This document shows, piece after piece, positions 1 to 7,268 of a stretch of 43,579 nucleotides of DNA; the first letter of the stretch is position 1, and every line of letters begins with the position of its first letter. The stretch comes from Prolixibacteraceae bacterium UBA6162 (GTDB lineage Bacteria; Bacteroidota; Bacteroidia; Bacteroidales; Prolixibacteraceae), in NCBI GenBank assembly GCA_002428215.1, contig DIUI01000111.1:1-43579 (forward strand), read 5' to 3'. A program made the translations under genes and the position numbers. The notes beneath the pieces were generated by a model. That model made no database searches. It was given only the letters and a program-made list of their open reading frames with translations, and had not been told where the DNA came from.

Positions 1-451
1 CAGCCGGCTTCTGACTTTCCGGGGTTAACCGGTAGTGTCTGCTGCCCATGTCCTTTGGATACAACTTGTTACCATCGTATCTTCCGGATGTCCGCTGGCT
101 GTTGTCATCAATTTGCATCGATAACTCCACCTTCCCGGACGAAGTGCTGAATGGTTTTGCGGGATTTGTCATTTCTGACTCTTCCCGGGGGTGCTGTAGT
201 TGCCGAAACATCTACCCAACCCGGATAGTTTCGTAACTGCCGAAGCAGTATCCGACTTTTCCACCATCTTCGCTCAAACCTCCAAAGAACGCCTTTCGGC
301 TTTTGTTGGCGACGTCATCCGGCGATTTTCATCACCTCTGACAACTTCGGCTCCTCAACCAAGCGGTTTTTCAACCGTACGATCCAACTGCTTGTCCAAT
401 TAAGGACTGCTGGTTTTCTCCTTGTTGACGGAGCAGCTTTTTATCGCTCAC
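1..451 (-). ncRNA. Candidate structured RNA, possibly the 5' part of a group II intron running off the left edge
   Basis: No convincing protein gene is visible here, but the stretch is dense in short perfect hairpins on the minus strand: ACTGC-UUCG-GCAGT (236-249), GCC-GAAA-GGC (291-300), AACC-GCTT-GGTT (357-368), GTCC-aattaa-GGAC (394-407), a CTCC/GGAG stem extended by GCTG/CAGC (409-437), and a GATAC/GTATC stem with a 14-nt loop (58-81). UUCG and GNRA tetraloops are typical of folded RNA. On the minus strand the structured part starts at 451 with GTGAGCG, which fits the GUGNG start of group II introns. A minus-strand frame is open from ATG 211 (or 172) to the edge, but its product is not recognisable and it begins closer to the 5' end than an intron-encoded protein usually does. 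The higher GC than the sequence that follows fits foreign origin. The intron identity is inference; another structured RNA is possible. Confidence 0.38.
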
Positions 452-698
452 CTGATGTATCAAATATAAATAGATTCATCGTATTTTTTAAAATAAACCA
501 GCCGAAGAAATGCACGCGTTATCAACTGGAGTTATGAACAAATGTTGATAACTGTAGCTGCAAAGTCTTTGCTTACAATCTTTTGACCTTCGACTGCAAA
601 AGCATTTAGAACATATGCTGCTAAAAATAGATAGCGAGCGAAGGAATTCGTGTACAAGTGTGTCTTAATTTTATACAATAATTACTGAACTTAGTTTT
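452..698. other. Intergenic region upstream of the ECF sigma gene
   Basis: AT-rich non-coding sequence between the structured element and the sigma factor gene. It should hold the promoter of the long plus-strand gene train, but I see no clean -33/-7 pair. A TAnnTTTG match at 692-699 overlaps the GTG start codon and so cannot drive this start. Confidence 0.5.
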
Positions 699-1256
699 GT
701 GACAGAAGAGCAGTTGCTTGAGCGTCTCAAGAATGGCGACGAAAAAGCTTTTAAAATATTGATTGAAAACCATCAGAAGATGGTCTTCACTACTTGCTAT
801 GCCCTGGTGCATAATGTTGCCGATGCTGATGATCTGGCTCAGGAAGTTTTTATCGAGGTATTCAGATCCTGTCGCCAATTCCGAGGCGATGCAAAGTTGT
901 CGACCTGGATCTATAGAATTTCGGTAAATAAGTCGTTAAATATGATTCGAAAGAATCGCTATCGGAAATTATTAAAACCACTGGAAACTATTTTCGGCAC
1001 TGAAACCTCAATCACTGACCATGAATTGGCAACAGATAGGTTGGAGGCCAGGGAACTTTCTGGTGTTCTTCACCAGGCTATTGATGCATTGCCCGAAAAC
1101 CAGAGAGTAGCATTTCTTTTAAACAAATATGAGTTGCTTTCTTACAAAGCGATTGCTGACGTTATGGAAACATCTGTTTCAGGTGTGGAATCTTTGCTCC
1201 ACAGGGCAAAATCGAATTTAAGGAAGAGATTGGTCAACTATCATAAATTATCCTAA
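699..1256 (+). CDS. ECF-family RNA polymerase sigma factor
   Basis: 185-residue sigma-70 family protein of extracytoplasmic-function type. Region 2 is visible around residues 20-95 (DADDLAQEVFIEVFR, then the -10-binding part STWIYRISVNKSLNMIRK). Region 4 lies at about residues 120-180, with a helix-turn-helix (YKAIADVMETSVSGVESLLHRAK) that reads the -35/-33 element. The start is a GTG; no in-frame ATG keeps region 2 whole, and TEEQLLERLKNGDEKAF is a standard ECF N-terminus. The next gene encodes a zinc-finger membrane protein, the usual anti-sigma partner, so activity is probably set by a membrane signal. It heads the gene train that leads into the PqqD/ATP-grasp cluster, which makes that cluster a candidate target. 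The family call is secure; the regulon is inferred. Confidence 0.93.
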   Translation: MTEEQLLERLKNGDEKAFKILIENHQKMVFTTCYALVHNVADADDLAQEVFIEVFRSCRQFRGDAKLSTWIYRISVNKSLNMIRKNRYRKLLKPLETIFGTETSITDHELATDRLEARELSGVLHQAIDALPENQRVAFLLNKYELLSYKAIADVMETSVSGVESLLHRAKSNLRKRLVNYHKLS

Positions 1257-1307
1257 AGTGACCGCAAGTAATTTCGGAATATTGTGTCTTACATTAAAAC
1301 TACACCC

Positions 1308-1718
1308 ATGAAGTGCAATGCCTACAAAGATGTATTGTTTGATTATGCAATGGAAGATCAAATGACTGTAATGAGTCGTGAGGAGGTGAGCAGTCATCTC
1401 GAAACCTGCATTTCTTGCAGAGAGAAGGTGCATATTTTCAGTCGATATGCTCAGCTTCTGAATGAGGACCGTGCGGTGGAACCTACTCCTTACCTCTATA
1501 CCCGTATTGTAGGTCGTATGCAAAAACATCAGAATTACCCTGGCTGGAGTACTCGTTTACAGCCTGTTATCTATTCGGTAATCCTTGTCGCAGCTATTTA
1601 CTCCGGTGTCATGCTTGGAAAATATTTTTCGGTAACCAATCAACTCTATAGTCAAGACATAACCGGCTTTATAAATGAAATCAGATTTGAATCCATTGAA
1701 CAATCTATTCTTGAATAA
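1308..1718 (+). CDS. Zinc-finger (HC2-type) transmembrane anti-sigma factor
   Basis: 136-residue protein from the ATG at 1308; an in-frame GTG at 1284 would add eight residues and is less likely. The N-terminal half carries the H-x3-C-x2-C zinc-binding pattern of ZAS/zf-HC2 anti-sigma factors (SSHLETCISCREKVH, about residues 28-42). A single membrane segment follows at about residues 90-110 (VIYSVILVAAIYSGVMLG), then a short periplasmic tail. It lies 51 bases after the ECF sigma gene on the same strand. In such pairs the cytoplasmic zinc finger holds the sigma factor until an envelope signal releases it. The periplasmic tail is very short, so the following Spy-like protein may act as the actual sensor. 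Confidence 0.85.
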   Translation: MKCNAYKDVLFDYAMEDQMTVMSREEVSSHLETCISCREKVHIFSRYAQLLNEDRAVEPTPYLYTRIVGRMQKHQNYPGWSTRLQPVIYSVILVAAIYSGVMLGKYFSVTNQLYSQDITGFINEIRFESIEQSILE

Positions 1719-1730
1719 CAATTATTAGTC

Positions 1731-2282
1731 ATGATAACAAATGCACGATATAGAAATCTTAAGTGGTTGTTGATTGTTTCATTCGCGGTAAATCTCACTC
1801 TTATCACTTCGCTTTTTTACAACAAGGTCAAATATACAGGATCATTAAAGGTAACCACCAGTAAGCAGGGCGACATTGATACCGTTAGAAATGCTGCTTT
1901 TTTTATCCAGAACCTAAATCTGACAGAATCTCAAGCTCAATCGTTTCGCAATTTGCACCGCAGATATAACAGAACAGCCAATCGGATAGCAGCTGATTTA
2001 AATAATTTGCGTATTCAGATGGTTGATGAGCTGGGGCAGAATGAATCCAATAGTGATCGACTATCTGCAATCAACGGGAACTTTGGTCTGCTGCATGAAG
2101 AACTCAAAGATGCTACCGTAGACTACTATCTGAGCATGAAGGAAATTTGCGATAGCCTTCAACGCGAACAGTTGTATACATTGTTTTCTGAAATGGTGTC
2201 TGTTGAACAGGCAGGAACCGGCCGGGTTGGCGGTCGATATGGTAGAGGTTGGCAAAACCGTAATGATTCATTTATTGAATAA
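1731..2282 (+). CDS. Membrane-anchored Spy/CpxP/ZraP-like periplasmic protein (heavy-metal sensor type)
   Basis: 183-residue protein with one N-terminal membrane anchor (about residues 11-30) and a helical periplasmic domain. The stretch LNLTESQAQSFRNLHRRYN matches the LTxxQ-type repeat of the Spy/CpxP family, and the rest (about residues 60-160) is long amphipathic helix. In Bacteroidota such proteins are annotated as periplasmic heavy-metal sensors and often follow an ECF sigma/anti-sigma pair, as here (12 bases after the anti-sigma stop). They bind metals or unfolded protein and tune the envelope response. The C-terminal tail is rich in Gly and Arg (GRVGGRYGRG). The ligand cannot be told from the sequence. 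Confidence 0.78.
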   Translation: MITNARYRNLKWLLIVSFAVNLTLITSLFYNKVKYTGSLKVTTSKQGDIDTVRNAAFFIQNLNLTESQAQSFRNLHRRYNRTANRIAADLNNLRIQMVDELGQNESNSDRLSAINGNFGLLHEELKDATVDYYLSMKEICDSLQREQLYTLFSEMVSVEQAGTGRVGGRYGRGWQNRNDSFIE

Positions 2283-2391
2283 ACATTACTTGTCGAGCCA
2301 TCGTATAGTATATTTGATCCAGGGGCAACAGAATATCAACCTGTGTGATTCGTTTAATACTTATTGGTTTTTAACCTAAAACTCAAAAAAA

Positions 2392-2640
2392 ATGCAGTTA
2401 AAATCATCTATTGCCATTAATGATAATGGTTTTCTATTCGATCCCAATACAGGGGATTCCTACACTACCAATGCCGTTGGTAGGGAGATAATCTTTATGC
2501 TCAAACAAGGTATGTTGGTGGAATCAATCAAAATGAAGATTCTTGAGCGTTACGATGTTGATGAAATAATTCTAGAAAAGAACATGATCGATTTTTTGGC
2601 TATGCTGCGGCATCACAATTTAACAGATGATTCACTATGA
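2392..2640 (+). CDS. PqqD-like peptide/substrate-binding protein
   Basis: 82-residue protein with the PqqD pattern: a short N-terminal beta wing (NDNGFLFDPNTGDSYTTN), then G-R-E-I..ML-K-Q-G, then a helical part ending MIDFLAMLRHHNL. PqqD-type domains (RiPP recognition elements) bind a leader peptide or present a substrate to a modifying enzyme. Its stop codon overlaps the ATG of the ATP-grasp gene (ATGA at 2637-2640), so the two are translationally coupled, and a PqqD/ATP-grasp complex is the natural guess. There is no radical SAM gene beside it and no obvious short precursor-peptide gene, so a classical PQQ-like pathway is not supported. A 110-base gap separates it from the sigma-factor module and may hold a promoter. 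Confidence 0.75.
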   Translation: MQLKSSIAINDNGFLFDPNTGDSYTTNAVGREIIFMLKQGMLVESIKMKILERYDVDEIILEKNMIDFLAMLRHHNLTDDSL

Positions 2641-3695
2641 GCAATAAAATCCCTATTCATATCGCGGTAACCGGCCTCAACAATACCGATAATCCGGGAC
2701 CCGGTGTGCCAGTAATCCGGGGCATTAGAGAATCTAAAGTACTTGATGCACGAATTATCGGCATGGCATACGAAAATCTGGAGCCGGGTATATATATGCC
2801 TGGAATTACCGATAAATCGTACCTTATTCCTTACCCATCCTCGGGGAGCAAGGTTTTTCTGAACAGAATTCTTGAGATTCACCAAAGGGAAAAGATTGAT
2901 TTGATTGTTCCAAATTTCGACGCTGAATTATATTCATTTATTAAAGCTCAAGACATTCTCATGCAGAATGGGATAAGGACGTTCTTGCCCACTCTCGAAC
3001 AACTCGAAGAGCGAAGTAAGGCTAATCTTCCGGCATTCGGTAAAAAATATGGCGTTAAAGTTCCCGATTCCCGCGAAATAACCAGTTTGAACGATGTGCC
3101 TTCCTTGCGCGATGATTTTGATTATCCTGTATTGGTGAAGGGTAAATTTTACGATGCCTACATAGCCTACAACTCAGATCAGATAATTTCTCATTACATG
3201 AAAATTATGGGAAAGTGGGGTCTTCCGGTAATTGTTCAGGAGTATATCAAAGGTACAGAAGTTAATGTCGTGGCGCTTGGCGACGGAATGGGCCGAACTG
3301 TAGGTGCCGTATCTATGCGCAAACAATATATCACGGATAAAGGCAAAGCCTGGGGAGGTATAACCATCCACGATCCGAAAATGCTCGAAATAACCCGGAA
3401 CATTATCTCCAATACGCATTGGCGGGGAGGCATGGAGTTGGAGATGATTAAAACCGCATCGGGGGAATACTACCTCATTGAAATTAACCCCCGAATTCCT
3501 GCCTGGGTTTACTTGGCTGTTGGAGCCGGTCAGAACATTCCGGAGGCATTGGTGATGCTTGCCATGGGTATGGATGTTCCAACTATGGAGCATTACGAAA
3601 TAGGAAAAATGTTTATTCGCTACTCCTGGGATATGTTGGGCGATATATCTCAATTTGAAGCCATCACTATGGGGGGCGAATTTGTCTCAAAATAG
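2637..3695 (+). CDS. ATP-grasp ligase (carbamoyl-phosphate-synthase-like)
   Basis: 352-residue ATP-grasp enzyme. The N-terminal third is a Rossmann-like pre-ATP-grasp domain (IHIAVTGLNN, then EKIDLIVPNFDAEL). The ATP-binding fold follows: YPVLVKGKFYDAYIAY (lysine contacting ATP), LPVIVQEYIKGTEVNV, and the metal-binding end YYLIEINPRIPAW near residue 285. The family makes an acyl-phosphate from a carboxylate and joins it to an amine or similar nucleophile. It resembles a half CarB rather than D-Ala-D-Ala ligase. It overlaps the PqqD-like gene upstream and lies 31 bases before the decarboxylase gene, so the three probably act in one pathway. Neither the carboxylate nor the nucleophile can be read from the sequence. 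Confidence 0.85.
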   Translation: MSNKIPIHIAVTGLNNTDNPGPGVPVIRGIRESKVLDARIIGMAYENLEPGIYMPGITDKSYLIPYPSSGSKVFLNRILEIHQREKIDLIVPNFDAELYSFIKAQDILMQNGIRTFLPTLEQLEERSKANLPAFGKKYGVKVPDSREITSLNDVPSLRDDFDYPVLVKGKFYDAYIAYNSDQIISHYMKIMGKWGLPVIVQEYIKGTEVNVVALGDGMGRTVGAVSMRKQYITDKGKAWGGITIHDPKMLEITRNIISNTHWRGGMELEMIKTASGEYYLIEINPRIPAWVYLAVGAGQNIPEALVMLAMGMDVPTMEHYEIGKMFIRYSWDMLGDISQFEAITMGGEFVSK

Positions 3696-3726
3696 ACACA
3701 TCACAAAGTTATTAATACTACCAGAT

Positions 3727-5076
3727 ATGGAAAAATTAAAATATGAACGACCGGTAATTAACCGTATTCAAAGCGGCTTGCCTGATAAATTTGGTGCAAA
3801 ATTCAGCATTGATGTAAAGACAGAAATAGAGGGGCGTAGGGTCGATGATTTGCTTTCAACTTATGGGTCACCTCTTTTTGTTGTGTCTGAGACTATTATT
3901 CGCGAACGATACCGTGAACTGGTTCAGGCCTTTGAAAGCAGATACCCTAAGGTTCAGATGGCCTGGTCGTATAAGACCAATTACCTCGATGCAGTCTGCC
4001 GGATTTACCATCAGGAAGGCGCATGGGCCGAAGTAGTTTCATGGTTTGAATACGAGAAAGCGCTCAGCAATGGCGTCGATCCGCTTAAAATCATCTTCAA
4101 TGGTCCTCACAAGGCTGAACCTGAATTAAGGTCGGCTATAATGGCAGGTTCGCTTATCCACATCGATCACTTTGATGAACTTTACCAGATTATCTCGCTT
4201 ACCCAAACAATGGATGTTAAGGCTAAAGTCGCCATTAGGGTGAACATGGATACAGGTATCTATCCTCAGTGGGAACGCTTCGGATTCAACTATGAGAATG
4301 GCGAGGCATGGAATGCCATCAATCGAATAATGCTAACCCCCTCGCTCGAATTGGTGGGTTTGCACACTCATATTGGTACTTACATTATGAGTGTTGCTGG
4401 ATATTCGATGGCTACCGCCAAGATGGCTGAGCTGGCAGTGCGTACCAGCCGGAAATTCAGCCATGCCATAAAATACATTGATATGGGTGGTGGGTTTGCC
4501 ACCTCCAATACACTTAAGGGTGCCTACTTGCCGGGAACAGATACCTGTCCCTCCTTCGATGAATACGCAATGGCCATTACCGGTGCTCTTCAGAATTCCG
4601 ATATCAGACAGGATGAGATGCCGTTGCTTATTCTGGAAACAGGCAGAGCTCTGATAGATGACGCCGGATACCTTCTGGGCCGCGTTGTTGCCAATAAACG
4701 TATGGCAAGTGGTCGCAGAAGTATGATTGTTGACTTTGGGGTGAACCACTTGTTTACTTCATTCTGGTACGAACATATTATCCATGCTGCGGTTCCGGTA
4801 AATGCTGATGCCGAGGACACGCAGATTTGTGGTCCGTTGTGTATGAATATCGATGTAATCCGGCAGGCTGTTCGCTTTCCTCTTTTGCAGCCCGGCGATC
4901 CGGTTGTCGTAGAAAGGGTAGGCGCCTACAACATGACCCAATGGCTGCAATTCATTACCTACAGGCCCAAAGTTGTATTGCTTGGGATGGATGGGAATGA
5001 TTACATTATCCGGGAAAACGAAAATTTAGATACCTTTAAAATGTATGAGCGGGTGCCTGAATTTCTTACCGAATGA
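3727..5076 (+). CDS. PLP-dependent fold-III decarboxylase (diaminopimelate-decarboxylase-like)
   Basis: 449-residue enzyme from the ATG at 3727; an upstream in-frame start at 3655 would lie inside the ATP-grasp gene. It has the alanine-racemase-fold barrel and C-terminal beta domain of LysA/ODC-type decarboxylases: PLP lysine at about residue 83 (AWSYKTNYL), GLHTHIGTYI, the glycine loop DMGGGFAT, ETGRAL, the active-site motif CGPLCMNIDVI, and GAYNMTQWLQF. The usual EPGR is ETGR here, and no LysA specificity residues can be assigned with confidence, so the substrate is probably not meso-diaminopimelate. It may decarboxylate an amino acid before or after ligation by the ATP-grasp enzyme. Its stop overlaps the next start (ATGA at 5073-5076), which indicates tight coupling to the transporter/peptidase fusion. 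Confidence 0.85.
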   Translation: MEKLKYERPVINRIQSGLPDKFGAKFSIDVKTEIEGRRVDDLLSTYGSPLFVVSETIIRERYRELVQAFESRYPKVQMAWSYKTNYLDAVCRIYHQEGAWAEVVSWFEYEKALSNGVDPLKIIFNGPHKAEPELRSAIMAGSLIHIDHFDELYQIISLTQTMDVKAKVAIRVNMDTGIYPQWERFGFNYENGEAWNAINRIMLTPSLELVGLHTHIGTYIMSVAGYSMATAKMAELAVRTSRKFSHAIKYIDMGGGFATSNTLKGAYLPGTDTCPSFDEYAMAITGALQNSDIRQDEMPLLILETGRALIDDAGYLLGRVVANKRMASGRRSMIVDFGVNHLFTSFWYEHIIHAAVPVNADAEDTQICGPLCMNIDVIRQAVRFPLLQPGDPVVVERVGAYNMTQWLQFITYRPKVVLLGMDGNDYIIRENENLDTFKMYERVPEFLTE

Positions 5077-7268
5077 AATCGCTGATTAATTTTCTTAAAC
5101 TACAGACCGAAGGCTTTATTTCAAGCTATGCCCAGGTCTTTTTTTCCGATAACCGCTGGTTTGCAGTCATATTACTGGCAGTTAGCTTTATTGACCGGCA
5201 TGTGGGTGCGGCTGGAGCCATAGCTGTCCTTACCGGTAATCTGGCTGCTTCTTCTCTGGGGTACAGTGATTGGTATTTGCGTAAGGGTTATTATGGGTTT
5301 AATGGACTATTGGTAGGCCTGGGGTTTGGTCTTGCGTATCAACCTGGTGTTGCGTTTTATTCAATACTGGTGGTGGTAGCTTTGCTTACCTTCCTCTTTG
5401 CTGTGGCGCTTCAGGGCGTACTTTATAAGTATGGGCTTCCTTACCTTTCGGTGCCATTTTTGCTCGGTATATGGCTGATTACTTCTGCCTCCGGTGAATT
5501 TACCTCATTGGGACTGAGTGTAAGGGGGGTCTATTTCAACAATGAGTTGTATGCTTTGGGGGGCAAATTACTCGTTGATGCAGTTGATTTCTTTGATCGT
5601 TTCATTCAACCCGTTCCCGTACGTACCTATTTATACTCATTGGGTGCCATTTTCTTTCAATACAATATGCTATCCGGATCCCTAATAGCCTTGGGGTTAT
5701 TAATTTATTCGAGAATTGCATTTAGCTTGTCTATCATAGGTTTTGGTCTGGCATGGGGTTTTTACCGATTAACAGGTGCTGATATTGACTACCTTGGCTA
5801 CAGCTTTATTGGCTTCAACTATATTTTAACGGCGATTGCTTTGGGTGGATTCTTTATCCTTCCATCGCGTTGGTCTTATGCATGGCTCATGTTGTTACTA
5901 CCAATGGTAATCGTTGTTGCCTTAAGTGTGCAGAAGATATTTTCAATACTGCAATTGGGGGTATATGCATTGCCCTTCAATCTGATTGTTATCACCTTTT
6001 TGTACGTTCTTAAGCTTAGAAAATCGCAAGGCACCCGGTTGATTGAGACGCCTATTCAGCAATTCAGTCCAGAGAAAAATCTGTACCAGCACAAAACCAA
6101 TACAGCGCGATTTCTTCCGGCAGGAACCCTGTCTATCGGACTGCCGGTCATAGGTGAGTGGAAGATTAGTCAGGGTTATGAAGGCGAATACACTCATAAG
6201 GGAGCGTGGTCTGATGCTCTTGATTTTATTATGACCGGGCAAGATGGCAGCCAATTTCGGGGCAATGGTTTAAGCCTTAAAGATTATTACTGTTACGAAA
6301 AACCGGTTGTTGCAGCTGCCGATGGAATTGTTGCCGATGTTTTGGATGGAATTCCGGACAATTTATTGGGCGATAGTAATTTGAAACAAAATTGGGGAAA
6401 CAGTGTGGTAATAAGGCACACGGATTACCTGTATACCCAGGTGAGCCATCTGATGCCCAATTCCATCAAAGTGAAACCGGGCGATCGTGTTAGCAAAGGC
6501 GATATTATTGGATTATGCGGAAATTCTGGTAGATCTCCCTATCCCCACCTGCATTTTCAGGTTCAAACAACCGCCCACATCGGAAGTCAAACCCTGCGGT
6601 ATCCCCTGTCCGATTATCTTGTCCGGCAAGATGGTGAGCTTTTACTTCGAACAAGCGATGTTCCCGAATTAAACGAGTTGGTATCCAATATACGGACACA
6701 TACATCGCTGCTTAAAGCATACCATTTTTTGCCCGGATTGCGTCTTGATTTCTTGGTAAACGATGCAAACCCAAAATGGCTGAATGGTAAACATCGATTC
6801 GAGGTCAAAACCGATGAATACAACAACAGCTATATTGAATGTACTAATACCGGTGCATCTGCCTGGCTTTACAATTCCGGAAACATACACTATTTTACCA
6901 ACTACACCGGATCAAGAAACTCATTGCTCTATTACTTTTATCTTTCGAATTACAAAGTGATTTCAGGGTTTTATCCCAATCTTACGGTTACAGATACCAT
7001 ACCGGTGCATAATGTTTACAGATCACTTCACCTGTTTTTACAGGATTTTGCAGCACCTTTTTACATCTATTTAAAGAGTTCCTATTTTATTAAGTATGCA
7101 AAGGTTTCTGATGATTTGCTGGCTTCTGATATTCAACTTCAATCAGGCATTGAAGCCAATCGGAAGTCGACTTTTAAGTTTACAACTTCTATCAAAAACG
7201 ACCGTATAGTATCTTTGTCAGCCGTTGGAAATAAACTAACGTTTACTGCCTTATGCGAAGATTATTGA
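5073..7268 (+). CDS. Urea-transporter-like membrane domain fused to an M23 (LytM) peptidase domain
   Basis: 731-residue fusion. Residues about 30-315 form a polytopic membrane domain with urea-transporter (UT/Yut) signatures: GFNGLLVGLG (75-84), LPYLSVPFLLGIWLI (122-136), and a second, similar half. After a linker comes an M23 zinc metallopeptidase domain, about residues 350-510, with H375, D384, H459 and the HLH motif H492/H494. The HxH motif and metal-site residues are intact, so peptidoglycan endopeptidase activity is possible. The last 220 residues match no family I know. UT proteins are passive channels for urea and small amides. Joining one to a wall hydrolase suggests an inner-membrane channel that also acts on, or docks to, the cell wall. 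The gene overlaps both neighbours (4 bases upstream, 16 bases downstream). Confidence 0.85.
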   Translation: MKSLINFLKLQTEGFISSYAQVFFSDNRWFAVILLAVSFIDRHVGAAGAIAVLTGNLAASSLGYSDWYLRKGYYGFNGLLVGLGFGLAYQPGVAFYSILVVVALLTFLFAVALQGVLYKYGLPYLSVPFLLGIWLITSASGEFTSLGLSVRGVYFNNELYALGGKLLVDAVDFFDRFIQPVPVRTYLYSLGAIFFQYNMLSGSLIALGLLIYSRIAFSLSIIGFGLAWGFYRLTGADIDYLGYSFIGFNYILTAIALGGFFILPSRWSYAWLMLLLPMVIVVALSVQKIFSILQLGVYALPFNLIVITFLYVLKLRKSQGTRLIETPIQQFSPEKNLYQHKTNTARFLPAGTLSIGLPVIGEWKISQGYEGEYTHKGAWSDALDFIMTGQDGSQFRGNGLSLKDYYCYEKPVVAAADGIVADVLDGIPDNLLGDSNLKQNWGNSVVIRHTDYLYTQVSHLMPNSIKVKPGDRVSKGDIIGLCGNSGRSPYPHLHFQVQTTAHIGSQTLRYPLSDYLVRQDGELLLRTSDVPELNELVSNIRTHTSLLKAYHFLPGLRLDFLVNDANPKWLNGKHRFEVKTDEYNNSYIECTNTGASAWLYNSGNIHYFTNYTGSRNSLLYYFYLSNYKVISGFYPNLTVTDTIPVHNVYRSLHLFLQDFAAPFYIYLKSSYFIKYAKVSDDLLASDIQLQSGIEANRKSTFKFTTSIKNDRIVSLSAVGNKLTFTALCEDY

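Noticed and set aside
48..403. Two short plus-strand reading frames at the left edge
   Set aside because: They overlap the hairpin-rich structured region, match no family I know and have no upstream start signals.
692..699. TAGTTTTG, an exact -7 box match, before the ECF sigma gene
   Set aside because: It overlaps the GTG start codon, so transcription from it would miss the start; later in-frame starts would cut into sigma region 2.
3174..3653. 159-codon minus-strand frame inside the ATP-grasp gene
   Set aside because: Antisense shadow of a coupled and recognised gene.
2392..3695. PQQ or radical-SAM RiPP pathway because of the PqqD-like gene
   Set aside because: No radical SAM maturase or precursor-peptide gene is found nearby; only the PqqD fold is supported.
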